DNA from: JAZGER01 sp036480335
Lineage (GTDB): Bacteria; Pseudomonadota; Gammaproteobacteria; DSM-19610
NCBI GenBank assembly: GCA_036480335.1
Contig: JAZGGH010000037.1
Location: forward strand, 1 to 64,000
Length of the DNA: 64,000 nt
Direction of reading: 5' to 3'
Both the position numbers and the translations under genes were made by a program. The notes under the pieces are model-generated. The model worked only from the letters and a program-made list of their open reading frames with translations. It made no database searches and was not told where the DNA came from. Positions 54,946-64,000 of the stretch are shown here, one piece after another (positions within the stretch are counted from its first letter, which is position 1; the number at the start of each line of letters is the position of its first letter).

Positions 54946-56739
54946 ATGATTAATATCATGAGCATATCAGCAACAGAGTCACTCGGAATCACCTGGCAGG
55001 AAGAGTTACTCCTACTGCTATCCAGGCAAGCCACCCGAATACCGGCGCCGATATTGATTGGTGCTGGCATCATTGCCCTCATGGCTGCCGATACCGTTTC
55101 ACCTATCTATTGGGTTGCCTGGCTGGCCCTTGAAATCATTACCGTGAGTCTCCGGCGTTTCTATTTCCCCAAACTACCAACATTGAACAAAATGTCGATC
55201 AACCGCCGACTGACTATTATGGTATTGATAACCGCTGCCAACAGTGTCACCCATGGGTTGTCTTTATTCTTTTTTCCATTTCTTAGCGTAACAGAGCGCA
55301 CGGTACACACACTCTTACTGCTGATTGCCTGCGTTGGCTCTGTTGTCACCACAAGTGGGCACCGTCCAATGCTCATCGCGTATCTGGTGCCCATTCTTCT
55401 ACCGCTCAGCATCCTTTGGGCTATTACCCCGCAGAATGATACCGTTAGCTGGATTGGCATACTGATGGCAATCATCCTGATTCTCTTTGGCGGCGTTCTG
55501 TTTAGACATGCACGCGATGTGTTTCGCCTGTTTAGCGAATCATTTGATATTCGCTCCCAACAGATTGAACTCAACAAACAGTTGGAAGTAGCCCTTGACA
55601 GGGCAGAATCTGCCAGCCGTGCAAAAACACGATTTCTGGCATCGGCAAGTCACGATTTACGCCAACCCATCCATGCCGCCGCCTTATTCAGTTCCGCCTT
55701 ACAGAGACGCCCGCTTGACCAGGAAAGCCATGAAATCGCAGCCCTGATGGACCAGTCACTGCAGGCTCTGGTGTTACAGCTCGATACACTGCTTGATATC
55801 TCCAAACTGGATGCGGGCGTGTTCAAGGTCAACCGTACTGAAGTAAATATCTGTTCGCTCGTGAATAGAATTCATCAGGAGGTGGAAAATCTCGCAGCCA
55901 AAAAATCGCTCATATTTACTGCTAGCTGTGACGTGAATATCAACATAAATACTGATACACAATTGCTGGAACGCATTCTACGCAACCTGATTGACAATGC
56001 CATTAAGTACACATCACAGGGAACTGTCATGGTAAGTGTAGAATCCATTGGCAAACAGTGTTGCATTACTGTCGCAGACTCAGGCAGAGGCATCCCTGAT
56101 CATGCAATGGATAAAATATTTGAAGAGTTTTATCAAATTGACAATCCTCACCGGGATCGCAGTCAGGGACTGGGGCTTGGCCTTGCCATCGTCAAGCGCA
56201 TGGTTGATCTACTTGGCTATCAACTCACTTTCACATCAACCCTCAATCAGGGCACATCTTTTCAGTTGCTCATCAATGATGTTATTCCGGCTCCATCGCT
56301 ACAAGAACAAACAACAAAACCTGAAAATTTTGACCTGCATGGCTTAAACATATTAATTGTCGATGATGATCAACTGGTACTGGCTGGTATGAAAGCACTC
56401 ATGACAGGTATGGGCTGTAACGTTATTACAGCAGATGGAACAGCTGCTGCTGTAGCGGCCATATCTGATTTTACACCAGACATCGTACTGGCTGATTTCA
56501 GACTAAAAGACAGTGACGATGGCATCAATACCATTCGTTCAATCGAGAAACTATTACCCAATGTAAAAAGCCTGTTAATTAGTGGCGATACCGCACCAGA
56601 GCGTCTGCGCCAGGCAACCCGCGAAGGTATAGAGCTATTACACAAGCCAATTCTTGCTGAAGACCTTATTGCGCATATCAACCTATTACTGGGAGGTTCA
56701 CATGGCACGGATAACAGAGAAGTCAGGACACTCGACTAA
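54946..56739 (+). CDS. Hybrid sensor histidine kinase with C-terminal receiver
   Basis: The 597-aa protein has five to six membrane spans in its first 190 residues, a short coiled coil, and HisKA with phospho-acceptor H236 (ASASHDLRQPIHAAALF). HATPase_c (NLIDNAIKYTSQGTV, DSGRGIPDHAMD, GLGLGLAIVKRM) follows, then a receiver domain from about residue 465 with D517 (VLADFRLKD). There is no periplasmic sensor domain, so sensing is by the membrane part. Its 3' end overlaps the start of the large fusion gene by 38 bases. The NarL-type regulator 5.6 kb downstream is its likely partner. Confidence 0.93.
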   Translation: MINIMSISATESLGITWQEELLLLLSRQATRIPAPILIGAGIIALMAADTVSPIYWVAWLALEIITVSLRRFYFPKLPTLNKMSINRRLTIMVLITAANSVTHGLSLFFFPFLSVTERTVHTLLLLIACVGSVVTTSGHRPMLIAYLVPILLPLSILWAITPQNDTVSWIGILMAIILILFGGVLFRHARDVFRLFSESFDIRSQQIELNKQLEVALDRAESASRAKTRFLASASHDLRQPIHAAALFSSALQRRPLDQESHEIAALMDQSLQALVLQLDTLLDISKLDAGVFKVNRTEVNICSLVNRIHQEVENLAAKKSLIFTASCDVNININTDTQLLERILRNLIDNAIKYTSQGTVMVSVESIGKQCCITVADSGRGIPDHAMDKIFEEFYQIDNPHRDRSQGLGLGLAIVKRMVDLLGYQLTFTSTLNQGTSFQLLINDVIPAPSLQEQTTKPENFDLHGLNILIVDDDQLVLAGMKALMTGMGCNVITADGTAAAVAAISDFTPDIVLADFRLKDSDDGINTIRSIEKLLPNVKSLLISGDTAPERLRQATREGIELLHKPILAEDLIAHINLLLGGSHGTDNREVRTLD

Positions 56740-59700
56740 ACAGAGGCAATATTCACAACATCGAGGCCGACGCTGGCTATCAGAAAGCCTGCAGAGCCTC
56801 AGACAAACAAGCCAACAGACACCGTTTGATATAGCCATCGTTGGCAGTGGCTATGGTGGCGCCATCGCAGCCGCTGAACTCAGTAACCAGACAATTGTAG
56901 AAAATGGACAGCGTAGGCATCTTCGGGTCTGTGTTCTTGAACGGGGCAGGGAATTTCTACCTGGCAGCTTTCCCAAAGAAATGGCCGAACTGCCGACTGA
57001 AGTCCGCTACAGACAAATGTCTTCAGAAAAACTAACCGGTTCGGCACAGGGTTTATACGACATCCGTGCGGGTGATGATGTTGGAGTACTCCTGGGAAAT
57101 GGGCTAGGGGGTGGCTCGCTTATTAACGCCGGCATCATGGAATCGCCTACAGACGATATTTTTGATCAGCATTGGCCAGAAACCATCCGCAACATGCCGA
57201 TAAAACAGCGTCGGCAACTGTTTGCCGAGACAAAACAGATGTTAGGAGCCAGCCTGAATGATCAGATAGATAACACCATTAATAACCACCAAATTCATCG
57301 AAAAAATTCTCTACACAAGTTTTCTGCATTAAAACAACTCGCAGGACATAACCCCTTTCGACCTGCAACAATCACTGTTGCCATGTCAAACAGGCCTAGC
57401 TCAGGCAAGGTCAACCTCAAACGCTGCAAGCTCTGTAGTGATTGTGCCACAGGCTGTAATCATGGCGCCAAGGAATCACTGGATACCAATTTGCTGCATA
57501 AAGCATGGTGTAATGGCGTTGCTATCTATACAGGCGTTACCGTGCTGAATATTGACAAACACGATGATGACTGGCTATTGAATATCGTCGATACAAATCA
57601 TAAATCACGCAGAAAGGAAGCCGCTAACAATCAGCGAAAGTCGGCTATCTTCCAGCTTCATGTCAAGCGGATCATTCTTGCTGCTGGCAGTCTTGGGTCA
57701 ACGGAAATCCTGCTTCGTTCCAGAAAAAATATTTCACTCGACAACCCGAACATTGGCAAACGCTTTTCTTCCAATGGTGACATGCTGGCTGCTGGCTGTG
57801 ATATGTCAGTGGATGTGAATGCCATTGGTGATGAAACCATTATGCCAGATTCCCGACTGGTAGGCCCCACCTGTACGGGTGTGATTGATTTGCGCACTGG
57901 AAAAAAACTGGGTGGGCATGTCATTGAAGAGCTGGCAGTACCTGGACCGTTGAAACGCCTCTATAGTGAGTTATTCGTTACTGCAAATACACTCCATGAG
58001 TTTGGCAAAGCCGATCTATCCAGCCACTCATATGGACAACCTGACAATGATCCTTTTGCCGTAACTACAGAACGTACAGAGCGTTTGTCGATCTATGCCA
58101 TCATGAGTGATGATGGGGCCGGCGGTGTCATGAAACTCAATACAGATGAACCTTCTTTTATGCAAGATGGCATCATCAATATTGAATGGAAATATCTGAA
58201 AGATAACCCTGTTTTCAAACAGCAAATTAAAACGTTAAAACAGCTTAACAGGCAAGCCAGTCTGGGTGGTCGGATTATTGGGAACCCCGGCTGGGCACCT
58301 GTTCCAGAAACCATGTCATTTTTATTCAACAACGATAAAGGTCCTTTATTTACCGTTCACCCGCTGGGTGGATGCAGCATGGCTAACAGCATTGAAACTG
58401 GTGTTGTTGATCATATCGGTCGCATATTCAACAATTCTGAACAACCAACCTCAACTTTTGACAACCTTATCATCCTCGACGGCGCTATCATTCCAACAGC
58501 AGTCGGCATCAATCCGGCCTTGACCATTGCAGCGATAAGCTTGCAGGCAATCAGGCAATTAAAAGAATTCTGGCAACTCTCAGGCATGCAGAATGAACCA
58601 TTCAAACAAACTGATCCAGTAGATAGACCGTTTTTCAGAGACTGTAGTGGTGCCGTTATCAAACAGGAAACTACCATAGAAATAGCAGAACGCCTGGCCG
58701 GTAATATTGAAATCAAAGACAATAAAGGAAAGTACCAGAAAAAAAGACTTGAGCTGACCTTATACTTTGAGGAATTTTCGCTACAAAAACTTCTCTCACA
58801 TCCGTACAAGCTAAAAACAAAGCGCAACATTTCATTAAGCTCATCAAAACCGTCAACACTGACAATCTACAGCCATACTGAAAACAATACCCCAGACAAG
58901 GCAGAATTCAGCGCAACACTGTCCGGTCATCTGCAAATATTCCATCGCAATAGAAACAGTCCCTTATCGAGGATATCTCGATCAGGGCGGGCATGGCTAT
59001 TAAACCGTGGCCTAAGGGATATTTTTCAGGGAGTCTTTCCAAAACAGTGGGAGAAACCATCAAAGCAAGACAAGCAGAAAGGCTCGCGCAAAACACAAAT
59101 ATGGGGGCGCATACTCAACACAATCAGGCTAGCAAGTAGAGCGGGTGAATGTCGCCTGTTTGATTATCAGCTTATTGCAACGCATGAAGATTCAGCAAAA
59201 ACCCATGTTGATTATCAGCAATTAACCCGTGAATTTCACTTTAATGCCGTCAAACGAATCAGCTATACCCGTCGCAGTAATCCCTGGAAACAATTGATGC
59301 AGGTTGAATTGAGTGCATTACCGAGCTGTATAAAATCTAGCCCTCATCCAAAACTGGAACTTGATCTGGATTTTCTGGCCGACATAAAAACCCCCTTATT
59401 GCGTATCAACGAGCAAAATGATCAGGTCAATGCCCTCGCTGATATCGCATCATTGGCAAGCTATATGACACGCATGCTGCTCAGCATCCATATCTGGAGC
59501 TTTCCAAAACCGGACACCTGGCAACCCCGAACAGCAGAACGTTTACCTGGGCCGCTAGAAGGCGTTGATAAAAATCCTGATATCATCTATCTACCCGTTA
59601 TAGAGGGTATCAAAGCTTGCATTTATCATGACGAAGCAAGCTGTCGATTGACTCGCTATCAGCATAAAACTTCTACGAAGTTACCCGTTATGCTGATACA

Positions 59701-62329
59701 CGGATATAGCACAAGTGGCACAACCTTTAGCCATCCACACATAAAGAATAACCTGGTTACACAACTTGTTCATGATGGAAGAACCGTCTGGGTTCTTGAC
59801 TTGCGTACCAGTATTGGAATGCAAAAAACCTGTTTGAAACCATGGACATTTGAAGAAGTAGCATATACCGATATTCCGCTGGCACTGGATTATATCCATG
59901 AACATTCTGGACAAATACCGGTGCATGTACTAGCTCACTGCGTCGGCGGCGCCATGTTCAGTATGGCACTGTTAGGTGAAAACCATGATGCAAAAGAGAC
60001 TATTAACAGACTAACTGGGAACTCCTCAATCGACGAATTTTATAAAAACAGAGTGGCTTCTATCGCACTCTCTCAGGTTGGCCCATATATACGATTCACA
60101 GCCGAAAATCGCTTTCGTGCCTATCTAACAAACTATTTTCTTTCTGTCTTTGAACAGCAGAAATATACATTCAGACCGACTGATAAGGACGATATGAAGT
60201 CACAGATTCTCGATCGTTTACTTTCCAGCCTGCCCTATCCTGAAAGTGAATTCGACAGGGAATATCCAGGACATCCACCCTGGAAACGATCAGCATTCAC
60301 GGGACTACGTCATCGCATGGATCTGCTCTATGGAAGAACATTCAACCTCAACAATATTGACGACAACCTCCTTGAGGTGATTGATGATATTTTTGGAGCA
60401 CCAAATATTAAAACAGTGTCACAGGCGATTCATTTTGCAAGGCATCAGGTCATCACCAATCAGCGTGGCTTCAATGAATTTGTTTCTCTCAAATCACTAC
60501 ACAAAAAATGGCAATACCCAACCTGCCTGATACATGGTAAGGAAAATGGGCTGGCTGATGTAAAAACAATCTTCTTGCTTGAAGAAAAGCTGAAAGCTGC
60601 AGGTTGCCCCATCAATGAAGCCATCCCGATAGACAACGCTGGTCATCAAGATTGCTATATTGGCAAAGCGGTCACCGTTACAGGAGAAAAACTGCTGCAA
60701 CATTTGCATCAGGCTGAAATATACATCGACGGACCAACACATCCCGCCAATAATATGAAACATTCCTATAGCATTGAAACGCCCGCATCAGGGCCTATCT
60801 GGTCTCCACCAATTCAGACTGCGGGCAAGCTGCATTTTCGTATCTCCATGGGCGTTAGAGCCAACCTTGTCAAACCCCTCATGTTTCTCCCTGTGCCTGT
60901 AAAAATAGCAGGTGATTCCACCATTATCACAATGCCAGACAGCGAAACATATCTAATAGAGTGTTACCAACATTTTTTCAGTCAAAAGAAATATACTGCT
61001 GAATACCTCGAAGGTAGCTACTGGTTCCATATCGATTTTCAAATTCCTGAACCGGATGCTGACTGTACTAGCCTGCTTTGCCTGCTCGTCTATGAAAATT
61101 ATGTTGAGAGAAAATCTACTATTGATAAAGGCCTGGAGTTCGCGCAACAAATACGCAGAGCAATACTGGAAAGGTCTTCAGTAGATCTGGCTGAGGGCAT
61201 GATTCACTACAAGCGTAAAATAATTCAAAACGACAGCCTCTGCTTTGCACTCGGTAGTTGCCAATACCCTGCTGGACCACTGGACGAAATTCCTGCCTAC
61301 CTTGCCTGGAACCAGCTCGGCGAGCGACTTGAAAACGATCATGACAACAGAACAAAACCTGAACTCCTCCTGTTAGCAGGGGATCAGGTTTACACAGATG
61401 CCAGTGCCGGAATCTGTGATCCGACGACAGGTCATGATCGCTTCATGATCCCCTATTATCAATGGCTTGAGAACCGGGAAGTTCGGCGTGTATTCAGATA
61501 TCTGCCCGCTTATATGATGCTGGATGATCATGAAATCACTGACAATTGGGAACCTGGCATCACTGTAGATAAATATCGTAATGATTTGAATGCGGGGATC
61601 CAGTCCTATCTGGCTTTCCAGCGAGGACATCGATTTGCATTGAAAAATAATCCAGGCGAATCATTATCTGATTTGTTCACCTTCAGGGGATTTGAGTTTT
61701 TTATGCTGGATAGCCGCACAGGCAGAGAGAAAAGAAGTAGCGATACATACATTACCGCTCATATCATCAATCAGGAACAACAACTGCAACTTACCAAATG
61801 GTTTAAAACAATCACTCAAAATGATAATGGCAAGCCAAAATTTCTGCTCTGCCCTTCGATGCCTTTTCCACGGCCAGTTGAGGTATCTGGGGATGAAAAT
61901 TGTACAGACCAGATTGATAGCTGGAATGGTTACCCAGCATCCATGGATTTTTTGCTAGGATTGATAACCGATTATCGACCAGAGAATCTGGTTATTCTGT
62001 CCGGCGATGAACATATTTCCAATGTTGCAACCATTGATATAAGGGGTGCCGGAATAGATGACCACATACGCATTTTTGCAATACACAGCTCAGGCCTGTA
62101 TTCACCTTTTCCATTTGCCAACGCCAAAAAGGCTGACTTTTGTGCCACAGAAACTTTTAATTTTTATCAAAAAGACAAGCAATATTCCTGCAGCATAAAT
62201 GCTGATTTTTACCCGGGATCAGGTTTTGCAGTGATCGAAACCGCTAAGTCTAACAGTGGAAAATGGAACTTCACAATAGAATTTCTACGTACTGGTAGAG
62301 CAAAGACGGGGATGGCAGAATCATCCTGA
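56702..62329 (+). CDS. GMC oxidoreductase / alpha-beta hydrolase / PhoD-like phosphatase fusion
   Basis: This 1875-aa cytoplasmic-looking protein joins three enzyme domains. (1) GMC/cholesterol-oxidase type flavoprotein, about 40-610: VGSGYGGAIAAAEL, a Cys cluster C242, C245, C248, C252, HPLGGCSM, GINPALTIAA. (2) A linker of about 340 residues, then an alpha/beta hydrolase, about 990-1380: oxyanion HGYSTSG (H1000), nucleophile C1080 in AHCVGGA where serine is usual, and NAGHQDCY near the end. (3) PhoD-like metallophosphatase, about 1505-1870: GSCQYP, AGDQVY (D1561), LDDHEITDNW (D1608, D1609, H1610), SGDEH (D1769, H1771). The ATG at 56702 has GGGAGG just upstream. It overlaps the kinase gene, so control by that system is likely. 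Confidence 0.9.
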   Translation: MARITEKSGHSTKQRQYSQHRGRRWLSESLQSLRQTSQQTPFDIAIVGSGYGGAIAAAELSNQTIVENGQRRHLRVCVLERGREFLPGSFPKEMAELPTEVRYRQMSSEKLTGSAQGLYDIRAGDDVGVLLGNGLGGGSLINAGIMESPTDDIFDQHWPETIRNMPIKQRRQLFAETKQMLGASLNDQIDNTINNHQIHRKNSLHKFSALKQLAGHNPFRPATITVAMSNRPSSGKVNLKRCKLCSDCATGCNHGAKESLDTNLLHKAWCNGVAIYTGVTVLNIDKHDDDWLLNIVDTNHKSRRKEAANNQRKSAIFQLHVKRIILAAGSLGSTEILLRSRKNISLDNPNIGKRFSSNGDMLAAGCDMSVDVNAIGDETIMPDSRLVGPTCTGVIDLRTGKKLGGHVIEELAVPGPLKRLYSELFVTANTLHEFGKADLSSHSYGQPDNDPFAVTTERTERLSIYAIMSDDGAGGVMKLNTDEPSFMQDGIINIEWKYLKDNPVFKQQIKTLKQLNRQASLGGRIIGNPGWAPVPETMSFLFNNDKGPLFTVHPLGGCSMANSIETGVVDHIGRIFNNSEQPTSTFDNLIILDGAIIPTAVGINPALTIAAISLQAIRQLKEFWQLSGMQNEPFKQTDPVDRPFFRDCSGAVIKQETTIEIAERLAGNIEIKDNKGKYQKKRLELTLYFEEFSLQKLLSHPYKLKTKRNISLSSSKPSTLTIYSHTENNTPDKAEFSATLSGHLQIFHRNRNSPLSRISRSGRAWLLNRGLRDIFQGVFPKQWEKPSKQDKQKGSRKTQIWGRILNTIRLASRAGECRLFDYQLIATHEDSAKTHVDYQQLTREFHFNAVKRISYTRRSNPWKQLMQVELSALPSCIKSSPHPKLELDLDFLADIKTPLLRINEQNDQVNALADIASLASYMTRMLLSIHIWSFPKPDTWQPRTAERLPGPLEGVDKNPDIIYLPVIEGIKACIYHDEASCRLTRYQHKTSTKLPVMLIHGYSTSGTTFSHPHIKNNLVTQLVHDGRTVWVLDLRTSIGMQKTCLKPWTFEEVAYTDIPLALDYIHEHSGQIPVHVLAHCVGGAMFSMALLGENHDAKETINRLTGNSSIDEFYKNRVASIALSQVGPYIRFTAENRFRAYLTNYFLSVFEQQKYTFRPTDKDDMKSQILDRLLSSLPYPESEFDREYPGHPPWKRSAFTGLRHRMDLLYGRTFNLNNIDDNLLEVIDDIFGAPNIKTVSQAIHFARHQVITNQRGFNEFVSLKSLHKKWQYPTCLIHGKENGLADVKTIFLLEEKLKAAGCPINEAIPIDNAGHQDCYIGKAVTVTGEKLLQHLHQAEIYIDGPTHPANNMKHSYSIETPASGPIWSPPIQTAGKLHFRISMGVRANLVKPLMFLPVPVKIAGDSTIITMPDSETYLIECYQHFFSQKKYTAEYLEGSYWFHIDFQIPEPDADCTSLLCLLVYENYVERKSTIDKGLEFAQQIRRAILERSSVDLAEGMIHYKRKIIQNDSLCFALGSCQYPAGPLDEIPAYLAWNQLGERLENDHDNRTKPELLLLAGDQVYTDASAGICDPTTGHDRFMIPYYQWLENREVRRVFRYLPAYMMLDDHEITDNWEPGITVDKYRNDLNAGIQSYLAFQRGHRFALKNNPGESLSDLFTFRGFEFFMLDSRTGREKRSSDTYITAHIINQEQQLQLTKWFKTITQNDNGKPKFLLCPSMPFPRPVEVSGDENCTDQIDSWNGYPASMDFLLGLITDYRPENLVILSGDEHISNVATIDIRGAGIDDHIRIFAIHSSGLYSPFPFANAKKADFCATETFNFYQKDKQYSCSINADFYPGSGFAVIETAKSNSGKWNFTIEFLRTGRAKTGMAESS

Positions 62330-62347
62330 ATAATCAGGATGATTCTG
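62316..62347. terminator. Hairpin covering both convergent stop codons
   Basis: A perfect 14-bp stem, CAGAATCATCCTGA / TCAGGATGATTCTG with loop ATAA, contains the TGA stops of the fusion gene and of the opposite-strand regulator. It lacks a T-run, so it may stabilise 3' ends or terminate weakly. Confidence 0.65.
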
Positions 62348-62981
62348 TGGGTCCAAGACCCAGTTTAGCAACAGCAAAGACAGCTTCAGTACGATTATTC
62401 ACCCCGAGTAAACGGTAAGTTGAAGAAAGGTGCGCTTTGACTGTTCCTTCAGCAATACCCATTTCCTCGCCAATCAATTTATTTGGCATACCCTTAACTG
62501 CTTTCAACAACACTTCAATTTGCCTCTCAGATAAACCATGATCCTTTTTTTCTGTAACATCTATATTCAGAATTTCTCGATCCAGAACATGGGTTGGCAA
62601 ATACGTCCCGCCGGCAAGAATTAATTTCAGGGCTGCAATCATAATATCCTGTGTCGATGACTTAGGGATATAACCTGATGCACCGTTTACAATTGACTCT
62701 CTGATCACAGCCGGATCATCTTCACTGGACAAGACTACGACAGGCGTAACAGGAACGCTATCCAGTACAGCATCAATCGCTTTTGCACCATTGATACCTG
62801 GCAAGTAATAATCCAGCAGTACGATATCGTATTTAACCCCAGAAAGAGTCGACAATTGTTCGCAGTTATCCAGATCTGTAAAATGGATATCGCTACGAAG
62901 ATCAGCTAGCAATAGCTTCAACCCCTGTCGGAACAAGGTATGATCATCAATCAATAATATATGAAACTTCTTCCCAACCAC
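62334..62981 (-). CDS. NarL/LuxR-type response regulator
   Basis: The 215-aa protein has a receiver domain with acidic pair IDDH and phosphoacceptor D57 (IVLLDYYLPGING), and a LuxR-type helix-turn-helix from about residue 148 (LSERQIEVLLKAVKGMPNKLIGEEMGIAEGTVKAHLSS, compressed). It is convergent with the fusion gene; the adjacent hybrid kinase has no other partner in the window, so a two-component pair is likely. Targets are unknown. Confidence 0.93.
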   Translation of the reverse strand: MVGKKFHILLIDDHTLFRQGLKLLLADLRSDIHFTDLDNCEQLSTLSGVKYDIVLLDYYLPGINGAKAIDAVLDSVPVTPVVVLSSEDDPAVIRESIVNGASGYIPKSSTQDIMIAALKLILAGGTYLPTHVLDREILNIDVTEKKDHGLSERQIEVLLKAVKGMPNKLIGEEMGIAEGTVKAHLSSTYRLLGVNNRTEAVFAVAKLGLGPTESS

Positions 62982-63090
62982 ACAAAACCCATTAATTATT
63001 CTAGAATCGGTAAAGCTACAATAGCCTACACAGTACTATTAAAACCACTGTAACGTTGTATAATTTTACACTAATTCATTATTAGGCAAT

Positions 63091-64000
63091 CTAATAATAC
63101 TGATAGGTAAAAGACATACCTAAAGCATGTAACGAAGATTTATAGTCACCAGCAATGGTATCTGTTCCATTATGATCCGCTGTTGTCTGCGGCCCTGTCG
63201 TCTCAGGTTGCCGGTCATTGAGGTCAACAAAAATATAGCCAAGATTAATCACAATATTTCTGTTTGCCCGATATTCAGCCCCCAGAGAATATGCATTTCT
63301 GTTGGAACCCGGTGTCCTTGGAGAGAAATACTGATCAGCTTGTGGCGTTCGTTCATGCGTATAACCTGTAGTGAAAGTGAAGCGATCTGAATACCGGTAC
63401 TTAACACCGAAACGCAGTCCGTTCACATCCCGCCAGTTATTATTCACTCTCGATAACAATGCACCTGTGGATTTGTTCGTCACATCCAGCGTATCGTAAC
63501 TGCTCCAGCCAACCCTGACAAAATCAAATTCTGCCGATATTTTCTGACTCGCCTGGTATTGTAAGCCCATTTGAAAGCGATAAGGTAACTCAAGTCCTGA
63601 TTCTATGGCTATCTTACCCAGAGGTGATTCCGAATTCCCTTCCAGGTCCAGAGTTGCTGGCGAATGATAATGCGCTCCAAAAGACCATAGCCCCTGGCGT
63701 AAAAAAGCCCCAATTTGCCAACCAACCCCATCCCCATCGCCTTCAAGCTGGGTCACTGTTGTATTTAATTCAACCTTTGTCACTCTGTAGACATCGGCCC
63801 CCAGTGAAAACCCTACGTTATCATTGAGTCTGTACGCAACAACCGGGGCAATGGTTACGATACGCGCAAAAGTTTCTGTCGGGGTTAGCGCCTGCAAAGG
63901 ACCGGATGCAGTAAAAGTCCCGGCTGGCCAGTCAGTTCCCTGACCAAAGGGGGCATGTGCAGCAATGCCAGCCCAGAAATAGTCATTGATCTGTCCGGAC
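63091..64000 (-). CDS. FadL/OmpP1-type outer membrane transporter, N-terminally partial
   Basis: The frame stays open to the window edge, so the start is missing. At least 303 residues are visible. They alternate in beta-strand fashion (FQMGLQYQASQKISAEFDFVRVGWSSYD, GLRFGVKYRYSDRFTFTTGYTHE) and end in an aromatic TYQYY, a typical outer-membrane barrel signature. The upstream part YFWAGIAAHAPFGQGTDW and TPTETFARIVTIAPVVAYRL match FadL-type hydrophobic-compound transporters. It is in the direction of the response regulator, 109 bases upstream, and could import the substrate of the nearby fusion enzyme. Confidence 0.86.
   Translation of the reverse strand, partial: SGQINDYFWAGIAAHAPFGQGTDWPAGTFTASGPLQALTPTETFARIVTIAPVVAYRLNDNVGFSLGADVYRVTKVELNTTVTQLEGDGDGVGWQIGAFLRQGLWSFGAHYHSPATLDLEGNSESPLGKIAIESGLELPYRFQMGLQYQASQKISAEFDFVRVGWSSYDTLDVTNKSTGALLSRVNNNWRDVNGLRFGVKYRYSDRFTFTTGYTHERTPQADQYFSPRTPGSNRNAYSLGAEYRANRNIVINLGYIFVDLNDRQPETTGPQTTADHNGTDTIAGDYKSSLHALGMSFTYQYY

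Overview
The window reads as a chromosomal segment of a sulfur-oxidising gammaproteobacterium. The evidence is a periplasmic Sox thiosulfate-oxidation cluster (soxXYZA, soxB) together with a cytoplasmic APS reductase operon (aprM-aprB-aprA), plus typical gammaproteobacterial neighbourhoods (birA-coaX-tRNA-Thr, xseB-ispA-dxs, pgpA-thiL, metR/metE, aceEF-lpd). No soxCD is present here. The genus cannot be named from the sequence alone.

Layout. 1-4.4 kb: soxX-soxY-soxZ-soxA, terminator, soxB with its own terminator. 4.4-8.9 kb, minus strand: tRNA-Thr(UGT), coaX, birA, then a DUF3501 / HdrD-GlpC-like FeS protein / rubrerythrin group with a 141-bp repeat inside it. 9.1-13.4 kb, plus: xseB, ispA, dxs, queD, folE2 (isoprenoid precursors and pterin/queuosine entry). 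13.4-15.5 kb, minus: a 40-aa membrane peptide, pgpA, thiL, a CBS-pair protein. 15.6-19.3 kb: an SDR, a short Wzz-like protein with a BY-kinase-like ATPase, a second copy of the repeat, and a REC-REC-GGDEF diguanylate cyclase. 19.5-21.5 kb: a badly frameshifted propeller / cytochrome c / calcium-repeat / dockerin-like pseudogene. 21.8-24.3 kb: ECF sigma factor, HPP-family membrane protein, YheT-like hydrolase. 24.4-27.5 kb: an ECF sigma / zinc anti-sigma pair divergent from a three-gene periplasmic operon (Tat-exported superoxide reductase-like protein, dihaem c4 cytochrome, type-1 copper protein). 27.7-35.1 kb: metR/metE, fatty acid desaturase, DUF302 protein, ispG, MscS channel. 35.2-38.5 kb: SlyB-like lipoprotein, DUF4279 protein, and a TPR / FKBP / unknown cassette between REP-like repeats. 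38.7-42 kb: aprMBA. 42.1-44.1 kb: moeB, mobA, moaB. 44.3-51.1 kb: a FadR-like regulator followed by aceE, aceF, lpd. 51-54.9 kb: possible 28-aa peptide, ankyrin lipoprotein, periplasmic rhodanese, nhaB, an isoprenylcysteine-methyltransferase-like protein. 54.9-64 kb: hybrid histidine kinase overlapping an 1875-aa GMC oxidoreductase / alpha-beta hydrolase / PhoD-like fusion, a convergent NarL-type regulator, and a FadL-type porin running off the edge.

How the genes fit together. SoxXA, SoxYZ and SoxB carry out thiosulfate oxidation in the periplasm. AprBA, anchored by AprM, oxidises sulfite to APS in the cytoplasm. The Fe-S/rubrerythrin and superoxide-reductase groups suggest a microaerophile that deals with oxygen by-products by reduction. 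Three loci deserve priority: the superoxide-reductase / c4 / cupredoxin operon with its divergent sigma/anti-sigma pair; the triple-domain fusion with its overlapping kinase; and the TPR-FKBP-unknown cassette beside the apr operon.
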